A stretch of 54,598 nucleotides of DNA from Acidimicrobiaceae bacterium (GCA_027306585.1 DAHUZJ010000061.1:1-54598); one strand, 5' to 3'. Shown: positions 33,327 to 41,651, counted from the first letter of the stretch. The notes: a model not told the origin generated them from the letters alone. Program-made: numbers and translations.

Positions 33327-34713
33327 CCGCAGCGGACCTCGAGTCGCGAGCGTCTCCGGCTCGTGGGCCGGTCGGCCGCCGGGGGTGCCGGGCGCGGTGC
33401 CACCGCCGTCGGTGCCGCTGTCGTTCCTGGCGGCGGCCGCAGTCGGCCTCGTCGCCTGCGGCGCCGCCTGGATCTGGGCGCGGGCGGCGGCCGCCACGGA
33501 CCCGAGCGCCGATCAGGTGGTCGCCGCCGTGCACTTCGGCGTGCTCGCCACCTTGGCCATGGGCATCCTCGGCGCCACCCACCAGTTCACGCCCGTCATC
33601 ACCGGCCGCCCGCTGCGGTCGGTCCTGTTGGCCCGGGCCACGTTCGTCGTGTGGCTGGGGGCATCGTGGCTGCTGCCGCTCGGGATCGGCCTGGAGCAGA
33701 CCGGCGTGACCGCCGCTGGCGGGAGTCTCGCCCTGGTGGGCCTCGTCCTGCTCACCTGGAACCTCGCCGTTCCGCTCGCGGTCCGGGGCAAGGGCGCCCC
33801 CGTCACCGCTCTCCGCCTTGCTCTCCTCGGCGCAGCGGCGACCACGCTCCTCGGCGCCACCTTCGTCGGCGACCGGCAAGGACATTGGTTCACCCTCTCG
33901 GGTCACGTCGACCTGGCGATGGGCGTGCTCGGGCTGTTCGCGTGGCTCGGGGTCACCTACATGGGCGTGGGCCAGAAGCTGTGGCCAATGTTCATGCTCG
34001 CTCACCTTCCCTCCGGGCGGCGCTCGGGGACGGTGGCAATATGGGCGACCTGGCTCGGCGCAGCCGTGATGGCCGGCGGCCTGGCCCACGGCGCTCCCGG
34101 CGCCGAGTGGGGCGGCGCAGGGGTGCTCGCCGTCGGCCTCGGCGCCCACCTTGCCTCGCTGTGGGCGCATCTGCGCCACCGCCGCCGCAAGGCCGACCTG
34201 CACCTGGCCTTCGTGGTGACCGCCGCGGTGTGGCTGGTCGCCGCCGCCGGGCTCGCCCTCGCCGGGGCGCTCCTCCTCCCCCACCACTACCGCCTGGGCG
34301 TCGCGCTCGTCGCCGCTGCCATGGTGGCCGGCGGCGGCTGGCTGCTCGAAGCGCTCGTCGGCCACGCCCACAAGGTCGTGCCGTTCATCGTGTGGTCACT
34401 GCTGCGCTCGCACGGCGCGCCGAACGGGCCGTCGGGCAAGCCGCTCATGTTCGCCGATCTCTACCACCACGGCTGGGCTGCGGCCACCTACGGGACCGTC
34501 ACCGCCGGCATCGCCGCGCTGTGCGCCGGCCTCGGCGCGTCCTCTCCCCCGGTGGTGGCAACGGGCGGGGTGCTCTTGGCCGTGACCGGCGTCCTCGCCG
34601 CCGCCAACCTGTCCGTGCGCGCCCTGCACCTGCACACCGCCGTACGTGCGGGCACCGATGTTCCGGGCGCCGCCACCACCCAGCGGACCGAGCCTGCCGC
34701 GCCGAGGGCTTGA
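33319..34713 (+). CDS. Polytopic membrane protein, heme-copper oxidase-like/NnrS-like
   Basis: A 464-residue protein with about 12 hydrophobic segments from residue 30 on. Histidines sit in membrane segments in the manner of heme or copper ligands: VHFGVLATLAMGILGATHQF (about 75-94), HWFTLSGHVDLAMGVLGL (about 193-211), MFMLAH, and LLPHHY. The pattern resembles NnrS and the single-subunit relatives of cytochrome oxidase subunit I, but I cannot place it firmly in either. In context with hemerythrin, DUF2249 and an Fe-S-type regulator, a role in NO or oxygen handling is likely. Start ATG overlaps the leader peptide by 8 nt. Confidence 0.78.
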   Translation: MHSRSGPRVASVSGSWAGRPPGVPGAVPPPSVPLSFLAAAAVGLVACGAAWIWARAAAATDPSADQVVAAVHFGVLATLAMGILGATHQFTPVITGRPLRSVLLARATFVVWLGASWLLPLGIGLEQTGVTAAGGSLALVGLVLLTWNLAVPLAVRGKGAPVTALRLALLGAAATTLLGATFVGDRQGHWFTLSGHVDLAMGVLGLFAWLGVTYMGVGQKLWPMFMLAHLPSGRRSGTVAIWATWLGAAVMAGGLAHGAPGAEWGGAGVLAVGLGAHLASLWAHLRHRRRKADLHLAFVVTAAVWLVAAAGLALAGALLLPHHYRLGVALVAAAMVAGGGWLLEALVGHAHKVVPFIVWSLLRSHGAPNGPSGKPLMFADLYHHGWAAATYGTVTAGIAALCAGLGASSPPVVATGGVLLAVTGVLAAANLSVRALHLHTAVRAGTDVPGAATTQRTEPAAPRA

Positions 34714-34940
34714 CGTGACCCGCTGGCGTCGCGTGCGGGCGAGCCGGGTGTGGCGATCGGCGGGTAGGTGACGTTCTCCCACGTCGGCCCGGCGGGCGTA
34801 CGCCAATGCCGGTGGGCGCGGGCGCCAGTCGAAGGGCCGGTCCGGTCTACTTGGCCGAGATCAGCCGGACGACCGCCTCGGAGGAGCCCCGAGGGGCGAC
34901 ATCGTGTCGAGGTCGGTGGTGGAGTCCTCGGCGTACTCCC

Positions 34941-34961
34941 AGCCGGCCAGCTCGGCCGGCT
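34941..34961. terminator. Hairpin downstream of the hemerythrin gene
   Basis: AGCCGGCC and GGCCGGCT pair over 8 bp around AGCTC, 16 nt after the stop of the reverse-strand hemerythrin gene. No U-tract. The rest of the 263-bp gap between these convergent genes shows nothing else. Confidence 0.5.
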
Positions 34962-34976
34962 CCGCTCGGGTGGTGC

Positions 34977-36248
34977 TCACGCTGGGGTCCCGGCAGGACG
35001 GCCGATCCGCACCCGCCAGATGTCGGGGCCGACCTCCAGGTAGTCCCAGTGGTAGCGGCCGGCGTGCTGCGCCTCGAGCTGGTAGCGGAGGGGCTTCGGG
35101 TCGTGGTCGTTCACGAGGACGAACGCGGCGCCTGCGGCCAGGGCGTCGAAGGTCGTGAAGATCACGTCGTGGCGCTGGCCGTGGGGGAAGCGGCGCACGT
35201 CGAGCTCCGGCTCGGCGCCTGCCGGCGGGGTGGCCGCCGCTTCCTCGCCGGCCGATGCGCCGGCCGATGCGCCGGCCGGCCGGCCGATCCGCACCCGCCA
35301 CACCGTCGGGCCCGGCTCGAGCACCTCCCAGGTGAAGTCGCCCCGGTGCTCGGCCTCGAGCTGGTAGCGAAGGGGCTTCGGATCGTGGTCGTTCACCAAG
35401 ACGAAGGCGGTGCCCGGGCCGAGGGCGCCGTAGGTGACGAAGATCTTCTCGTGGCGCTGGGCGGGGACGAGGGCTCGCACGTCGAGCACCGCGTCGGTGC
35501 CGCCCGCCGCCACTGACGGCCCAGTCGACCGCCGGCCCGCCGACAGGGTCACCGGCTCGGCGGTCACCGAGCGCACCAGGCGGTGCAGCACGGCGGTGAC
35601 CCGCACGGCGAGATCAGGTCGTGCGGTCCGCACGCTCGCCCAGGCCTCGGCCGCCAGCCGGCAGGCGGCGTCGCCCTGCCCGGCGTCCGCCAGCTCGCCT
35701 GCCGCGCCGAGCAGCAGGCGGAGCAGGGTGGCCTCGGCGTCGGGGTTCGTCACGTCCTCGGTCACCGAGGTCTCGTCCCGCGCTGCCTCGGTGAGCTGGT
35801 GCAGCTGGACCAGCAGCCCGGCCAGGTCGACGGCGTCGTCGGCCGCCAAGGGAGGGAGGACCAACCCGTTCTCCTTGGCAACGTGCGCGGCGAAGAGCGC
35901 GCCGACCGCCGTCGCTTCCGTCGCTGCCGCGTTCGCATCGCCGGCCGTCGCCAGCCGCTCTGCCAGCGAGACGAGCCGCCGGTGCTCGTCGACCAACCCG
36001 GCCACCGTCTCGGCAAGGTCCGCTTCGGCCGCAGCCGCCCGGTAGAGGGTGTCCTCCTCGGCCATGGCGTGGGGCAAGACCTCCTTCGCCAGGTAGGCGA
36101 CGAGCTCGGCCCTCGGCGCCTCGTGGTGGCCGCTCCCGTCGACAACGGCGCGCAGCGCGGCGACGCGCCGTGCCACGCCATCGGCGAGCGCCGCATGGTG
36201 GGCCACCATCGCCTCCAATGCGCCGGCGTCGGAGTCGGTCGTCGTCAT
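34977..36248 (-). CDS. Hemerythrin-like protein with two C-terminal DUF2249 domains
   Basis: A 423-residue soluble protein. The HHE hemerythrin four-helix domain (about 8-150) has the expected iron ligands: HHAALADG, LPHAMAEEDTLY, VDEHRRLVSL and FAAHVAKENGLVLPPL. A second helical region (about 155-245) follows, then two DUF2249 domains (about 262-325 and 353-420), nearly identical in VLVNDHDPKPLRYQLEA and in the W-R-V-R-I-G-R-P-A-G end, separated by an AGASAG repeat linker. Hemerythrins bind O2 or NO and protect or repair Fe-S clusters. ATG at 36248 has GAGGAG upstream. Operator B overlaps its promoter. Confidence 0.9.
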   Translation of the reverse strand: MTTTDSDAGALEAMVAHHAALADGVARRVAALRAVVDGSGHHEAPRAELVAYLAKEVLPHAMAEEDTLYRAAAAEADLAETVAGLVDEHRRLVSLAERLATAGDANAAATEATAVGALFAAHVAKENGLVLPPLAADDAVDLAGLLVQLHQLTEAARDETSVTEDVTNPDAEATLLRLLLGAAGELADAGQGDAACRLAAEAWASVRTARPDLAVRVTAVLHRLVRSVTAEPVTLSAGRRSTGPSVAAGGTDAVLDVRALVPAQRHEKIFVTYGALGPGTAFVLVNDHDPKPLRYQLEAEHRGDFTWEVLEPGPTVWRVRIGRPAGASAGASAGEEAAATPPAGAEPELDVRRFPHGQRHDVIFTTFDALAAGAAFVLVNDHDPKPLRYQLEAQHAGRYHWDYLEVGPDIWRVRIGRPAGTPA

Positions 36249-36283
36249 GGTGCACTCCTCATCGCTCAAAGGGCTCTCCCGGC

Positions 36284-36308
36284 AATATATCTCTAGTCTG
36301 TACTAGAT
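36284..36308 (-). promoter_or_regulatory. Operator B (CTCTAGT-CTGT-ACTAGAT) with -10 box of the hemerythrin gene
   Basis: The 18-bp operator at 36291-36308 is a 7-4-7 inverted repeat; its TCTAGT/ACTAGA core is perfect. Directly next to it on the reverse strand is a -10 box TATATT (36284-36289), 36 nt before the ATG, so a bound protein would cover the -35/-10 spacer. Confidence 0.65.
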
Positions 36309-36606
36309 GATCGATGCGGGTCCATGCGACCACGGCGAGGGCGCCCACGGGTCCGTCGGGATCGCCGACCCCGACGGGTCACCACCGCCAGCGCGGGCCG
36401 GCGGCCCGCGTCGACAAGGAGGCGATCGCCGCCATCGGCCGCAACGTGGAGGAGGTCTAGGTTCTCCAGTTCACGCTAGGCAACTAGCGCCCGCTTCGTC
36501 GATCCTCCGCACACTGCTGCCTCGACGCCTCCGTGCCACCCCAGTACGGCTGGCACCCGGAACCATGCGACGACGCCTCGCCATCCGATCGATGGCATCC
36601 TGAAGC
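36309..36606. other. Intergenic region with a possible gene remnant
   Basis: No intact gene. From about 36415 to the TAG at 36460 one + strand frame reads ARVDKEAIAAIGRNVEEV and stop, which looks like a real C-terminus, but no start or domain precedes it. A CGCTAG-GCAA-CTAGCG inverted repeat lies at about 36473-36488; its spacing differs from the operators. The 98-codon ORF from 36307 is not convincing. Confidence 0.4.
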
Positions 36607-37281
36607 TCAGGGGCGCACGCCGGCCAGCGAGCCCTGACGCCGGACGGTGAGGCGGCACCCGGCCCGGCGCGGATCTCTCACCACGAGCCCCTCGACGTCG
36701 AGACCGCCCAGGCCCTCCGCCAACCCCTCAGCCAGGCCCACGTGCAACTGGTGGCAGACCGTGTCGGGATCCGGTCCAGCCACGTCGGCGAACGGGCATC
36801 GCCCGAGCACGAATTCCACCGTCTGGCCCCGCTCGATGCGGGTCGGCCGGAACCCCCGCCGTTCGAACTCGGTCTCCAAGACATCGACTGGCTCGCCGCT
36901 GCCCGACAGCTGCGCTCCCCGGCGGTGCCCCTCCTGACGCCCGACCTGGCGCGGCTCGATGCGCCGGCGTACCGCGTCGGCGAGCAGGTTCGCGAGCCAG
37001 GCATACGCGCCCGGCGTGCCCCAACGGCCTGCCGCCTCGGGGTGCAGGCGGTAGAGCAGGCGCGGACGTCCGGGCCGGGACCGCTGCTCGACCTCCTCGA
37101 CGACCAGACCGGCTGCTTTCAAGACGGCGAGATGCTGGCGCACGGCGTTGTGGTTCAACCGCACGAAGTCGGTCAGTTCGGCCACGCCGACCGGACCGGG
37201 CGCCTCGGCGACGTAGCGGAACAGCCGGTGCCGGGTCGGGTCCCCGAGCGCCCGGGCCTCGTGCTGCAGCTCTTGGTCCAC
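36607..37281 (-). CDS. Winged-helix transcriptional regulator with three-cysteine C-terminal domain (SufR/ArsR-like)
   Basis: A 224-residue regulator. The N-terminal winged helix (about 5-85) reads ARALGDPTRHRLFRYVAE, VAELTDFVRLNHNAVRQHLA, VLKAAGLVVEE. The C-terminal domain has Cys162 in GRCPFADVAG, Cys176 in DTVCHQLHVGLAEGL and Cys209 in RAGCRLTV, the spacing seen in SufR-type regulators that bind an Fe-S cluster (fourth ligand possibly His180 or another residue). It may lose the cluster under NO, O2 or iron stress and release DNA. GTG at 37281 with AGAAGGA upstream. Operator C overlaps its own -10 box, indicating autoregulation. Confidence 0.83.
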   Translation of the reverse strand: MDQELQHEARALGDPTRHRLFRYVAEAPGPVGVAELTDFVRLNHNAVRQHLAVLKAAGLVVEEVEQRSRPGRPRLLYRLHPEAAGRWGTPGAYAWLANLLADAVRRRIEPRQVGRQEGHRRGAQLSGSGEPVDVLETEFERRGFRPTRIERGQTVEFVLGRCPFADVAGPDPDTVCHQLHVGLAEGLAEGLGGLDVEGLVVRDPRRAGCRLTVRRQGSLAGVRP

Positions 37282-37311
37282 GCTCTTCGGTCCTTCTCTC
37301 CCGATGGGATC

Positions 37312-37329
37312 TTCTAGTGTACACAAGAA
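37312..37329 (-). promoter_or_regulatory. Operator C: TTCTAGT-GTAC-ACAAGAA, overlapping the regulator promoter
   Basis: An almost perfect 18-bp palindrome (one mismatched pair). On the reverse strand it contains the -10 box TACACT (37316-37321), 35 nt before the regulator start codon. Shares its consensus with operators A and B. Confidence 0.7.
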
Positions 37330-37619
37330 GAAGATGGACCTAGGGGGGATGGTTCGACGTCCCACCGGGTGCGCCGCTCGCGTGGCGAAGGCCCAGGCGC
37401 TGCCAGCCTCGTAGTGGTGGACGATGTACTTGGCGACGAGGACGCGGTGGACCTCGTCGGGCCCTCGATCGAGGACCGCTCCGACATGGGTCTCCTCCAG
37501 GCGCGCCGTCGGCGCGCCAACATGACCCCGGCGCCGACACGTGGCCACGCGCCGTTGCTGCTCCGCCGGCCGGCACCAACGAAGTTTACACTTCGTCACC
37601 ATTTGACCGAAGGGGAGCC
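37330..37619. other. Intergenic region with serine hydrolase promoter
   Basis: No gene that I can support. Near its right end TACACT (37587-37592) lies in a GAAG-TTTACA-CTTC inverted repeat (37581-37594) and is a good -10 candidate about 28 nt before the serine hydrolase ATG. Confidence 0.45.
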
Positions 37620-38843
37620 ATGGACCTCGACATCGCTGCCGCCGGCATGGACGCCACACGGCTCGGCCGGATCGACGACCACCTGCGCCACCGCTACGTC
37701 GACACCGGGAAGATCGCCGGCTGCGCCGTCGCCGTCGTCCGGCACGGCGCGCCGGCGCACCTCTCCCTCATCGGCGCCGCGGACCGGGAGCGGGGACGGC
37801 CCGTCACCGAGCGCACGATCTGGCGGGCCTACTCCATGACGAAGCCTCTCACCGGTGTCGCCCTGATGACGCTGTACGAGCGGGGCCTCTTCCACCTCGA
37901 TGACCCCGTCGCACGTTTCATGCCCTCCTGGGCCGAGCTCCGCGTGGCGGAGGAGGGCCCCAGGGGCGTCTCCCTCGTGCCACCCCGGCGCCCGCCGACC
38001 ATCCGCCACTTGCTGACGCACACGTCCGGCCTCGGCTACACCGCCGACAACGGCGACATCGTCACCGAGGACCTCCGGCGCTCGAGCCGTCGCTGGCCCG
38101 GCGCCCGGTTCCCGTCCTTGGCGGCCATGGCGGAGCAGTTGGCAGAGGTGCCGCTGGCCTTCCACCCGGGCACCCGCTGGCGGTACTCGTTCGCCACCGA
38201 CGTCTGTGCCCGCCTGGTCGAGGTCCTGTCGGGGCGCTCCTTCGACGAGTACCTCCGGGCCGAGGTCCTCGAACCGCTCGGTATGGTCGACACCGGCTTC
38301 TCGGTCCCCGATGCCGACATCGGCCGCTTCGCCGCCAACTACGCCCGCGACGACGAGCAGCGCCTCGTCCTGCTGGAGGACCCCCTGGAGAGCCAGTACC
38401 GCACACCGCCGCACTTCCTGTCGGGCGGCGGCGGGCTGGTGACGACGCTGCCGGACTACCTCCGCTTCGCCCGCATGCTGCTCGGCAAGGGCGCCCTCGA
38501 CGGCACCCGGGTCCTCGCACGCCCGACGGTGGAGCTCATGACCCAGAACCACCTCCCCGGTGGCACCGACCTGGCGCACCTGTCGGTGCCGGGCGGTTAC
38601 GGCGAGGTGGGGACGGACGGGGTCGGCTTCGGGCTGACCGTGGCGGTCGGGCTCGGTCCCGTGGCGAGCGGCGTGGTGGGGCCGGCCGGCAGCTTCAGCT
38701 GGGGCGGCGCGGCGTCGACCACGTTCTGGGTCGACCCGGTCGAGGACCTGACCGTGGTGTTCATGACCCAGCTGATGCCGTCGGGCACCTTCAATTTCCG
38801 AGACGAGCTCCGGGCCCTCGTCTACCAGGCGATCGCCGACTGA
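37620..38843 (+). CDS. Serine hydrolase, class C beta-lactamase/esterase family
   Basis: A 407-residue protein of the beta-lactamase-like (PBP/EstB) fold. The nucleophile motif is SMTK (S72, K75) in IWRAYSMTKPLTG; the second motif is YSF in RWRYSFATDVCARL; the third KTG-like motif is replaced by WGG in SFSWGGAASTTFW. This set is usual in esterases and D-aminopeptidase-like relatives, not in true lactamases. No signal peptide, so cytosolic. Family signatures HLLTHTSGLGY and LEVLSGRSFDEYL-type stretches are clear. AAGGGGAG ribosome site before the ATG. Confidence 0.92.
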   Translation: MDLDIAAAGMDATRLGRIDDHLRHRYVDTGKIAGCAVAVVRHGAPAHLSLIGAADRERGRPVTERTIWRAYSMTKPLTGVALMTLYERGLFHLDDPVARFMPSWAELRVAEEGPRGVSLVPPRRPPTIRHLLTHTSGLGYTADNGDIVTEDLRRSSRRWPGARFPSLAAMAEQLAEVPLAFHPGTRWRYSFATDVCARLVEVLSGRSFDEYLRAEVLEPLGMVDTGFSVPDADIGRFAANYARDDEQRLVLLEDPLESQYRTPPHFLSGGGGLVTTLPDYLRFARMLLGKGALDGTRVLARPTVELMTQNHLPGGTDLAHLSVPGGYGEVGTDGVGFGLTVAVGLGPVASGVVGPAGSFSWGGAASTTFWVDPVEDLTVVFMTQLMPSGTFNFRDELRALVYQAIAD

Positions 38844-38945
38844 CGGCGCCACCAGAGCGCGCTTCGCCCGTGCCACCCGGCACGACCTCGGCGTAGGATC
38901 GATGGCACAGGGGCACGTGCCGCTCCTGTGCGAGAGGAGACCGGC

Positions 38946-39122
38946 ATGGCCCGCAAGTCCCCCAGCTTGACGTCGAACCTCTTCCGGGCGGCTCGTACGT
39001 CCGACAACTTCCGTGCCGCGCTCCGCGGCCCGATCCCCTACAGCAAGCGCGTCGTCCGCCGGAAGGTCTACCGGACGGTCAACCGCCAGGTCGGCAAGAC
39101 GCTGCGGGGGTTCGGCCTCTGA
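38946..39122 (+). CDS. Small basic hypothetical protein (58 aa)
   Basis: A 58-residue Arg/Lys-rich protein with no membrane segment. I do not recognise the family. ATG at 38946 has GAGAGGAG 6-7 nt upstream, and a TAGGAT -10 box lies at 38894-38899. Strong ribosome site and start context support it as real. Confidence 0.65.
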   Translation: MARKSPSLTSNLFRAARTSDNFRAALRGPIPYSKRVVRRKVYRTVNRQVGKTLRGFGL

Positions 39123-39161
39123 GCCGAACGCGGCCGCTGGGCGGGCGAGCCCGGCGAGCCA

Positions 39162-39188
39162 ACCGACATGACCGACATGACCGACATG
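39162..39188. repeat. 9-bp tandem repeat ACCGACATG (three units plus partial)
   Basis: Units at 39162, 39171 and 39180, with a partial unit at 39189. Lies just before the next gene's ribosome site. Confidence 0.85.
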
Positions 39189-39217
39189 ACCGACCAGCGA
39201 TCGACAGAGGAGGCTCC

Positions 39218-39430
39218 GTGAGCGAGGGATGGGCGCCCACCAGGGCGGGCGAAGTGGCGCCGGGGGCGCGGGTGCGCGTGGGTGGCGAGGGCGGCGTGGT
39301 GCTCACCGTGTCGCGTGTCGAGCCCCGCTTCCTCGACCGGCCGGGCATGATCGCCTTCATCGAGGACACGCCAGAGCGGTGGCTCAAGGCGCCCGTGCCG
39401 GCGGACGCGTCCGTCGAGGTGCAGCGATAG
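39218..39430 (+). CDS. Small hypothetical protein (70 aa)
   Basis: A 70-residue beta-rich protein (GEVAPGARVRVGGEGGVVLT, VEPRFLDRPGMIAFIEDTPER). Family not recognised. GTG start with AGAGGAGG upstream. It ends 8 nt before the DUF2236 gene, suggesting an operon. Confidence 0.7.
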   Translation: MSEGWAPTRAGEVAPGARVRVGGEGGVVLTVSRVEPRFLDRPGMIAFIEDTPERWLKAPVPADASVEVQR

Positions 39431-39438
39431 CCCGCCGC

Positions 39439-40527
39439 GTGCCGGCGGCCGTCCACATCGCCGACCGCGGTCCCGGGGCTGCACCGGGCGCCGAGCGGCC
39501 GACAGCACTCGGGGCACGGGCGCACCTGGCCGCCGTCGGGCGCCGGGCAGGCGAGCTCGGCGGCCGCCTGGTCCTCCTCCCGTGGCGCGTCCCCCTCTCC
39601 GTCGCCGGTGGGCTCCTCGACCCCGTCCGGGCGGACGTCCAGCGCAGCGTCCGGCGGGCGTTCGGCCTCCGCGGGGAGCCGCCGCCGCGCGCCACGGACC
39701 CGGCGCGGGCGTTCCTGGCGCCCGGGAGCGTGGCCCGGGAGGTCCACGGCGACCTTCCTTCGATGGTCATCGGGGGGCTCGCCGCGCTCCTCCTCCAGAC
39801 CCTCCACCCGCTGGCGATGGCCGGCGTGGCCGACCACTCCAACTACCGGGAGGACCCGATCGGCCGCCTCCGCCGCACCGCCGCCTTCGTCGGCGCCACC
39901 ACCTTCGGCACCTCCGAGGCGGCGGAGCGCGCCATCGCGCAGGTCCGCCGGGTGCACCGGCGGGTCGTCGGCACCGCACCCGACGGCCGCCCCTACGCCG
40001 CCGGCGACCCCGACCTCGTGACGTGGGTGCACGTGGCCGAGGCGTGGTGCTTCCTCCAGGCGGCCCAGCGCTACGGCCCCCGCCGCCTCTCGGCCGCCGA
40101 GCTCGACCGCTACCTGGTGGAGACGGCGACCGTGCCGCGGGCGCTGGGCGCCCGCTGGGTCCCCGAGTCGATGGACGAGGTCGAGGGCTACTTCCGGCGC
40201 ATCCGGCCCGAGCTGCACGCCGGCGCGCAGGCCCGGGAGGCCCGGGACTTCCTGCTGCGGGGCGTGGGGCGCCGGCCCAACGACCGCGCCGTCTACACCG
40301 TCATCGTGGCCGCCGCGGTCAGCCTGCTCCCCGACTGGGCCCGGCGCGAGCTGGGGCTGTCGGCCCCCCCGATCGCCGGCCCGTCCGTGGACGCCATGCT
40401 CGTCACCCCGCTCGGGCGCGCGTTCTGCGCCACCGTCCGGTGGAGCGTGCCCCCGCCCGACCGCGTCCACGCCCGCGCCAAGGCCCGGCGGACGGCCAGC
40501 GGCCCGGCGGACGCCCCGGCGGCCTGA
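39439..40527 (+). CDS. DUF2236 (MpaB/latex-clearing-like) oxygenase family protein
   Basis: A 362-residue protein of the DUF2236 family. Typical blocks: VHGDLPSMVIGGLAALLLQ, LHPLAMAGVADHSNYREDP, TFGTSEAAERAI, VTWVHVAEAWCFLQA and PESMDEVEGYF. The family includes heme-b-dependent latex-clearing and mycophenolic-acid-pathway oxygenases; His in LHPLA and WVHVAEA are candidate heme ligands. Substrate unknown. GTG at 39439 was chosen for its position after the previous stop; later starts are possible because the first 40 residues are low-complexity. Confidence 0.85.
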   Translation: MPAAVHIADRGPGAAPGAERPTALGARAHLAAVGRRAGELGGRLVLLPWRVPLSVAGGLLDPVRADVQRSVRRAFGLRGEPPPRATDPARAFLAPGSVAREVHGDLPSMVIGGLAALLLQTLHPLAMAGVADHSNYREDPIGRLRRTAAFVGATTFGTSEAAERAIAQVRRVHRRVVGTAPDGRPYAAGDPDLVTWVHVAEAWCFLQAAQRYGPRRLSAAELDRYLVETATVPRALGARWVPESMDEVEGYFRRIRPELHAGAQAREARDFLLRGVGRRPNDRAVYTVIVAAAVSLLPDWARRELGLSAPPIAGPSVDAMLVTPLGRAFCATVRWSVPPPDRVHARAKARRTASGPADAPAA

Positions 40528-40605
40528 GACCGCCCATCAGCAGCGGGCCCCACGCCACCGCCGGCAGGGCGCCTCGCCGAAGCTCGCCGCCGCGCCGGCC
40601 GGTCG

Positions 40606-41544
40606 TCACTCCGGGCGGATGCCCCAAGCTCCTCGCCACGACTCCCCCGGCTCCAGCACCACCAGGTCGGTGCCGGAGCGGAGCGCGTCGGGCGGGCAGG
40701 TCATGGGCTCGACGGCGATGGCCGTGCGCCGCTGGGCCTCGTCGGCGACGGTGTCGCCCGTGTAGCACATGAGGTACGCGAAGCGGCGGTCCACCCACAG
40801 GAGGGTGCGCCGTCCCTCGAGGTCCTCGATCGCCGCCCACGCGCGCCCCTCCTCGTCGCGTTCGAGATCGGTGAAGGCCGTGTCCATGCGGGTTGGACCG
40901 ACGGCGCGAGCGGAGGTGAAGTCGAGCTCGGTCCCGGCAACGGGCTGCACCTCGCCGGTGGGCAGGGCGCGGGCGTCCAGGACGAGCCGCTTCCGGCCGG
41001 GAAGGCGGAGCACGGCGGTGTCGACACGTCCCTCCCCCACCGCCAGGTACGGATGGAACCCCAGGCCGAACGGGAGCGGGACGTCGCCGGGGTTGGCGGC
41101 GGTGGTGGTCACGACCAGCCCCTCCCGCCCGAGGCGGTACTCGACCCGCAGGTCGAGGAGGAACGGAAAGCCCGGGGTCGGGCGGAGCGGGCACCGGGCG
41201 GTGACGACGTTCTGGGCCTGGGCCTCGAGGGTCCAGGGGAGCCACCGCACGAGCCCGTGGATGGCGTTGCCGAGGTCGGGCTCGTCCAGGGCCGCCTGCG
41301 CGACCATGCCCCGGAACTCGTAGCGGCCGTCGCCCAGGCGGTTCGGCCACGGGGCGAGCACCTGGCCCCGGCCGGCGTGGGACCACTGGTCGATGCCGAA
41401 GCCCTGGACGACGTGCCGGCCACCGACCGTGTAGGTGCGCAGCGTGGCCCCGATCTCGGTGACGACCACCTCCTGGTGCCCGTGCGCGATCACCCACTGG
41501 GCCCCCGTCGGGGATCCCGGGGCAGGTGGCGTGGTCGGCATCAT
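40606..41544 (-). CDS. Aldose 1-epimerase family protein
   Basis: A 312-residue galactose mutarotase-like enzyme interconverting sugar anomers. The substrate-binding residues are visible: Arg in PWPNRLGDGRY, catalytic His in NAIHGLVRWLPW and GLGFHPYLAV, and the catalytic Glu in AIAVEPMTCPPDAL. Fold and length fit. A GGGAG ribosome site precedes the ATG. Divergent from surE. Confidence 0.92.
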   Translation of the reverse strand: MMPTTPPAPGSPTGAQWVIAHGHQEVVVTEIGATLRTYTVGGRHVVQGFGIDQWSHAGRGQVLAPWPNRLGDGRYEFRGMVAQAALDEPDLGNAIHGLVRWLPWTLEAQAQNVVTARCPLRPTPGFPFLLDLRVEYRLGREGLVVTTTAANPGDVPLPFGLGFHPYLAVGEGRVDTAVLRLPGRKRLVLDARALPTGEVQPVAGTELDFTSARAVGPTRMDTAFTDLERDEEGRAWAAIEDLEGRRTLLWVDRRFAYLMCYTGDTVADEAQRRTAIAVEPMTCPPDALRSGTDLVVLEPGESWRGAWGIRPE

Positions 41545-41637
41545 GCGCGGTCATCTCCCGGGTGAGCGGTGGGGTAGGAGGTCGGCGGTCGATCGGACCG
41601 GCACGCCGGGGCGGGCGGTCCGCACCAAGCCGGCGGG

Positions 41638-41643
41638 TATCGT
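41638..41643 (+). promoter_or_regulatory. -10 box of surE
   Basis: TATCGT lies 8 nt before the surE GTG, with no Shine-Dalgarno; a leaderless transcript is likely. Confidence 0.5.
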
Positions 41644-41651
41644 ACTGGCGC

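Noticed and set aside
36473-36488. CGCTAG-GCAA-CTAGCG as a fourth regulon operator
   Set aside because: The arms share CTAG but the spacing between the CTAG cores is 4 instead of 6 bp, and no gene start lies properly downstream.
36307-36603. 98-codon ORF on the + strand
   Set aside because: It begins inside operator B, has low-complexity composition and no ribosome site.
32032-37619. Genomic island inserted at tRNA-Lys
   Set aside because: No integrase, no direct repeat of the tRNA 3' end and no clear base-composition change; adjacency alone is not enough.
37620-38843. True class C beta-lactamase
   Set aside because: No signal peptide, and the usual YxN and KTG motifs are YSF and WGG; an esterase-like enzyme is more likely.
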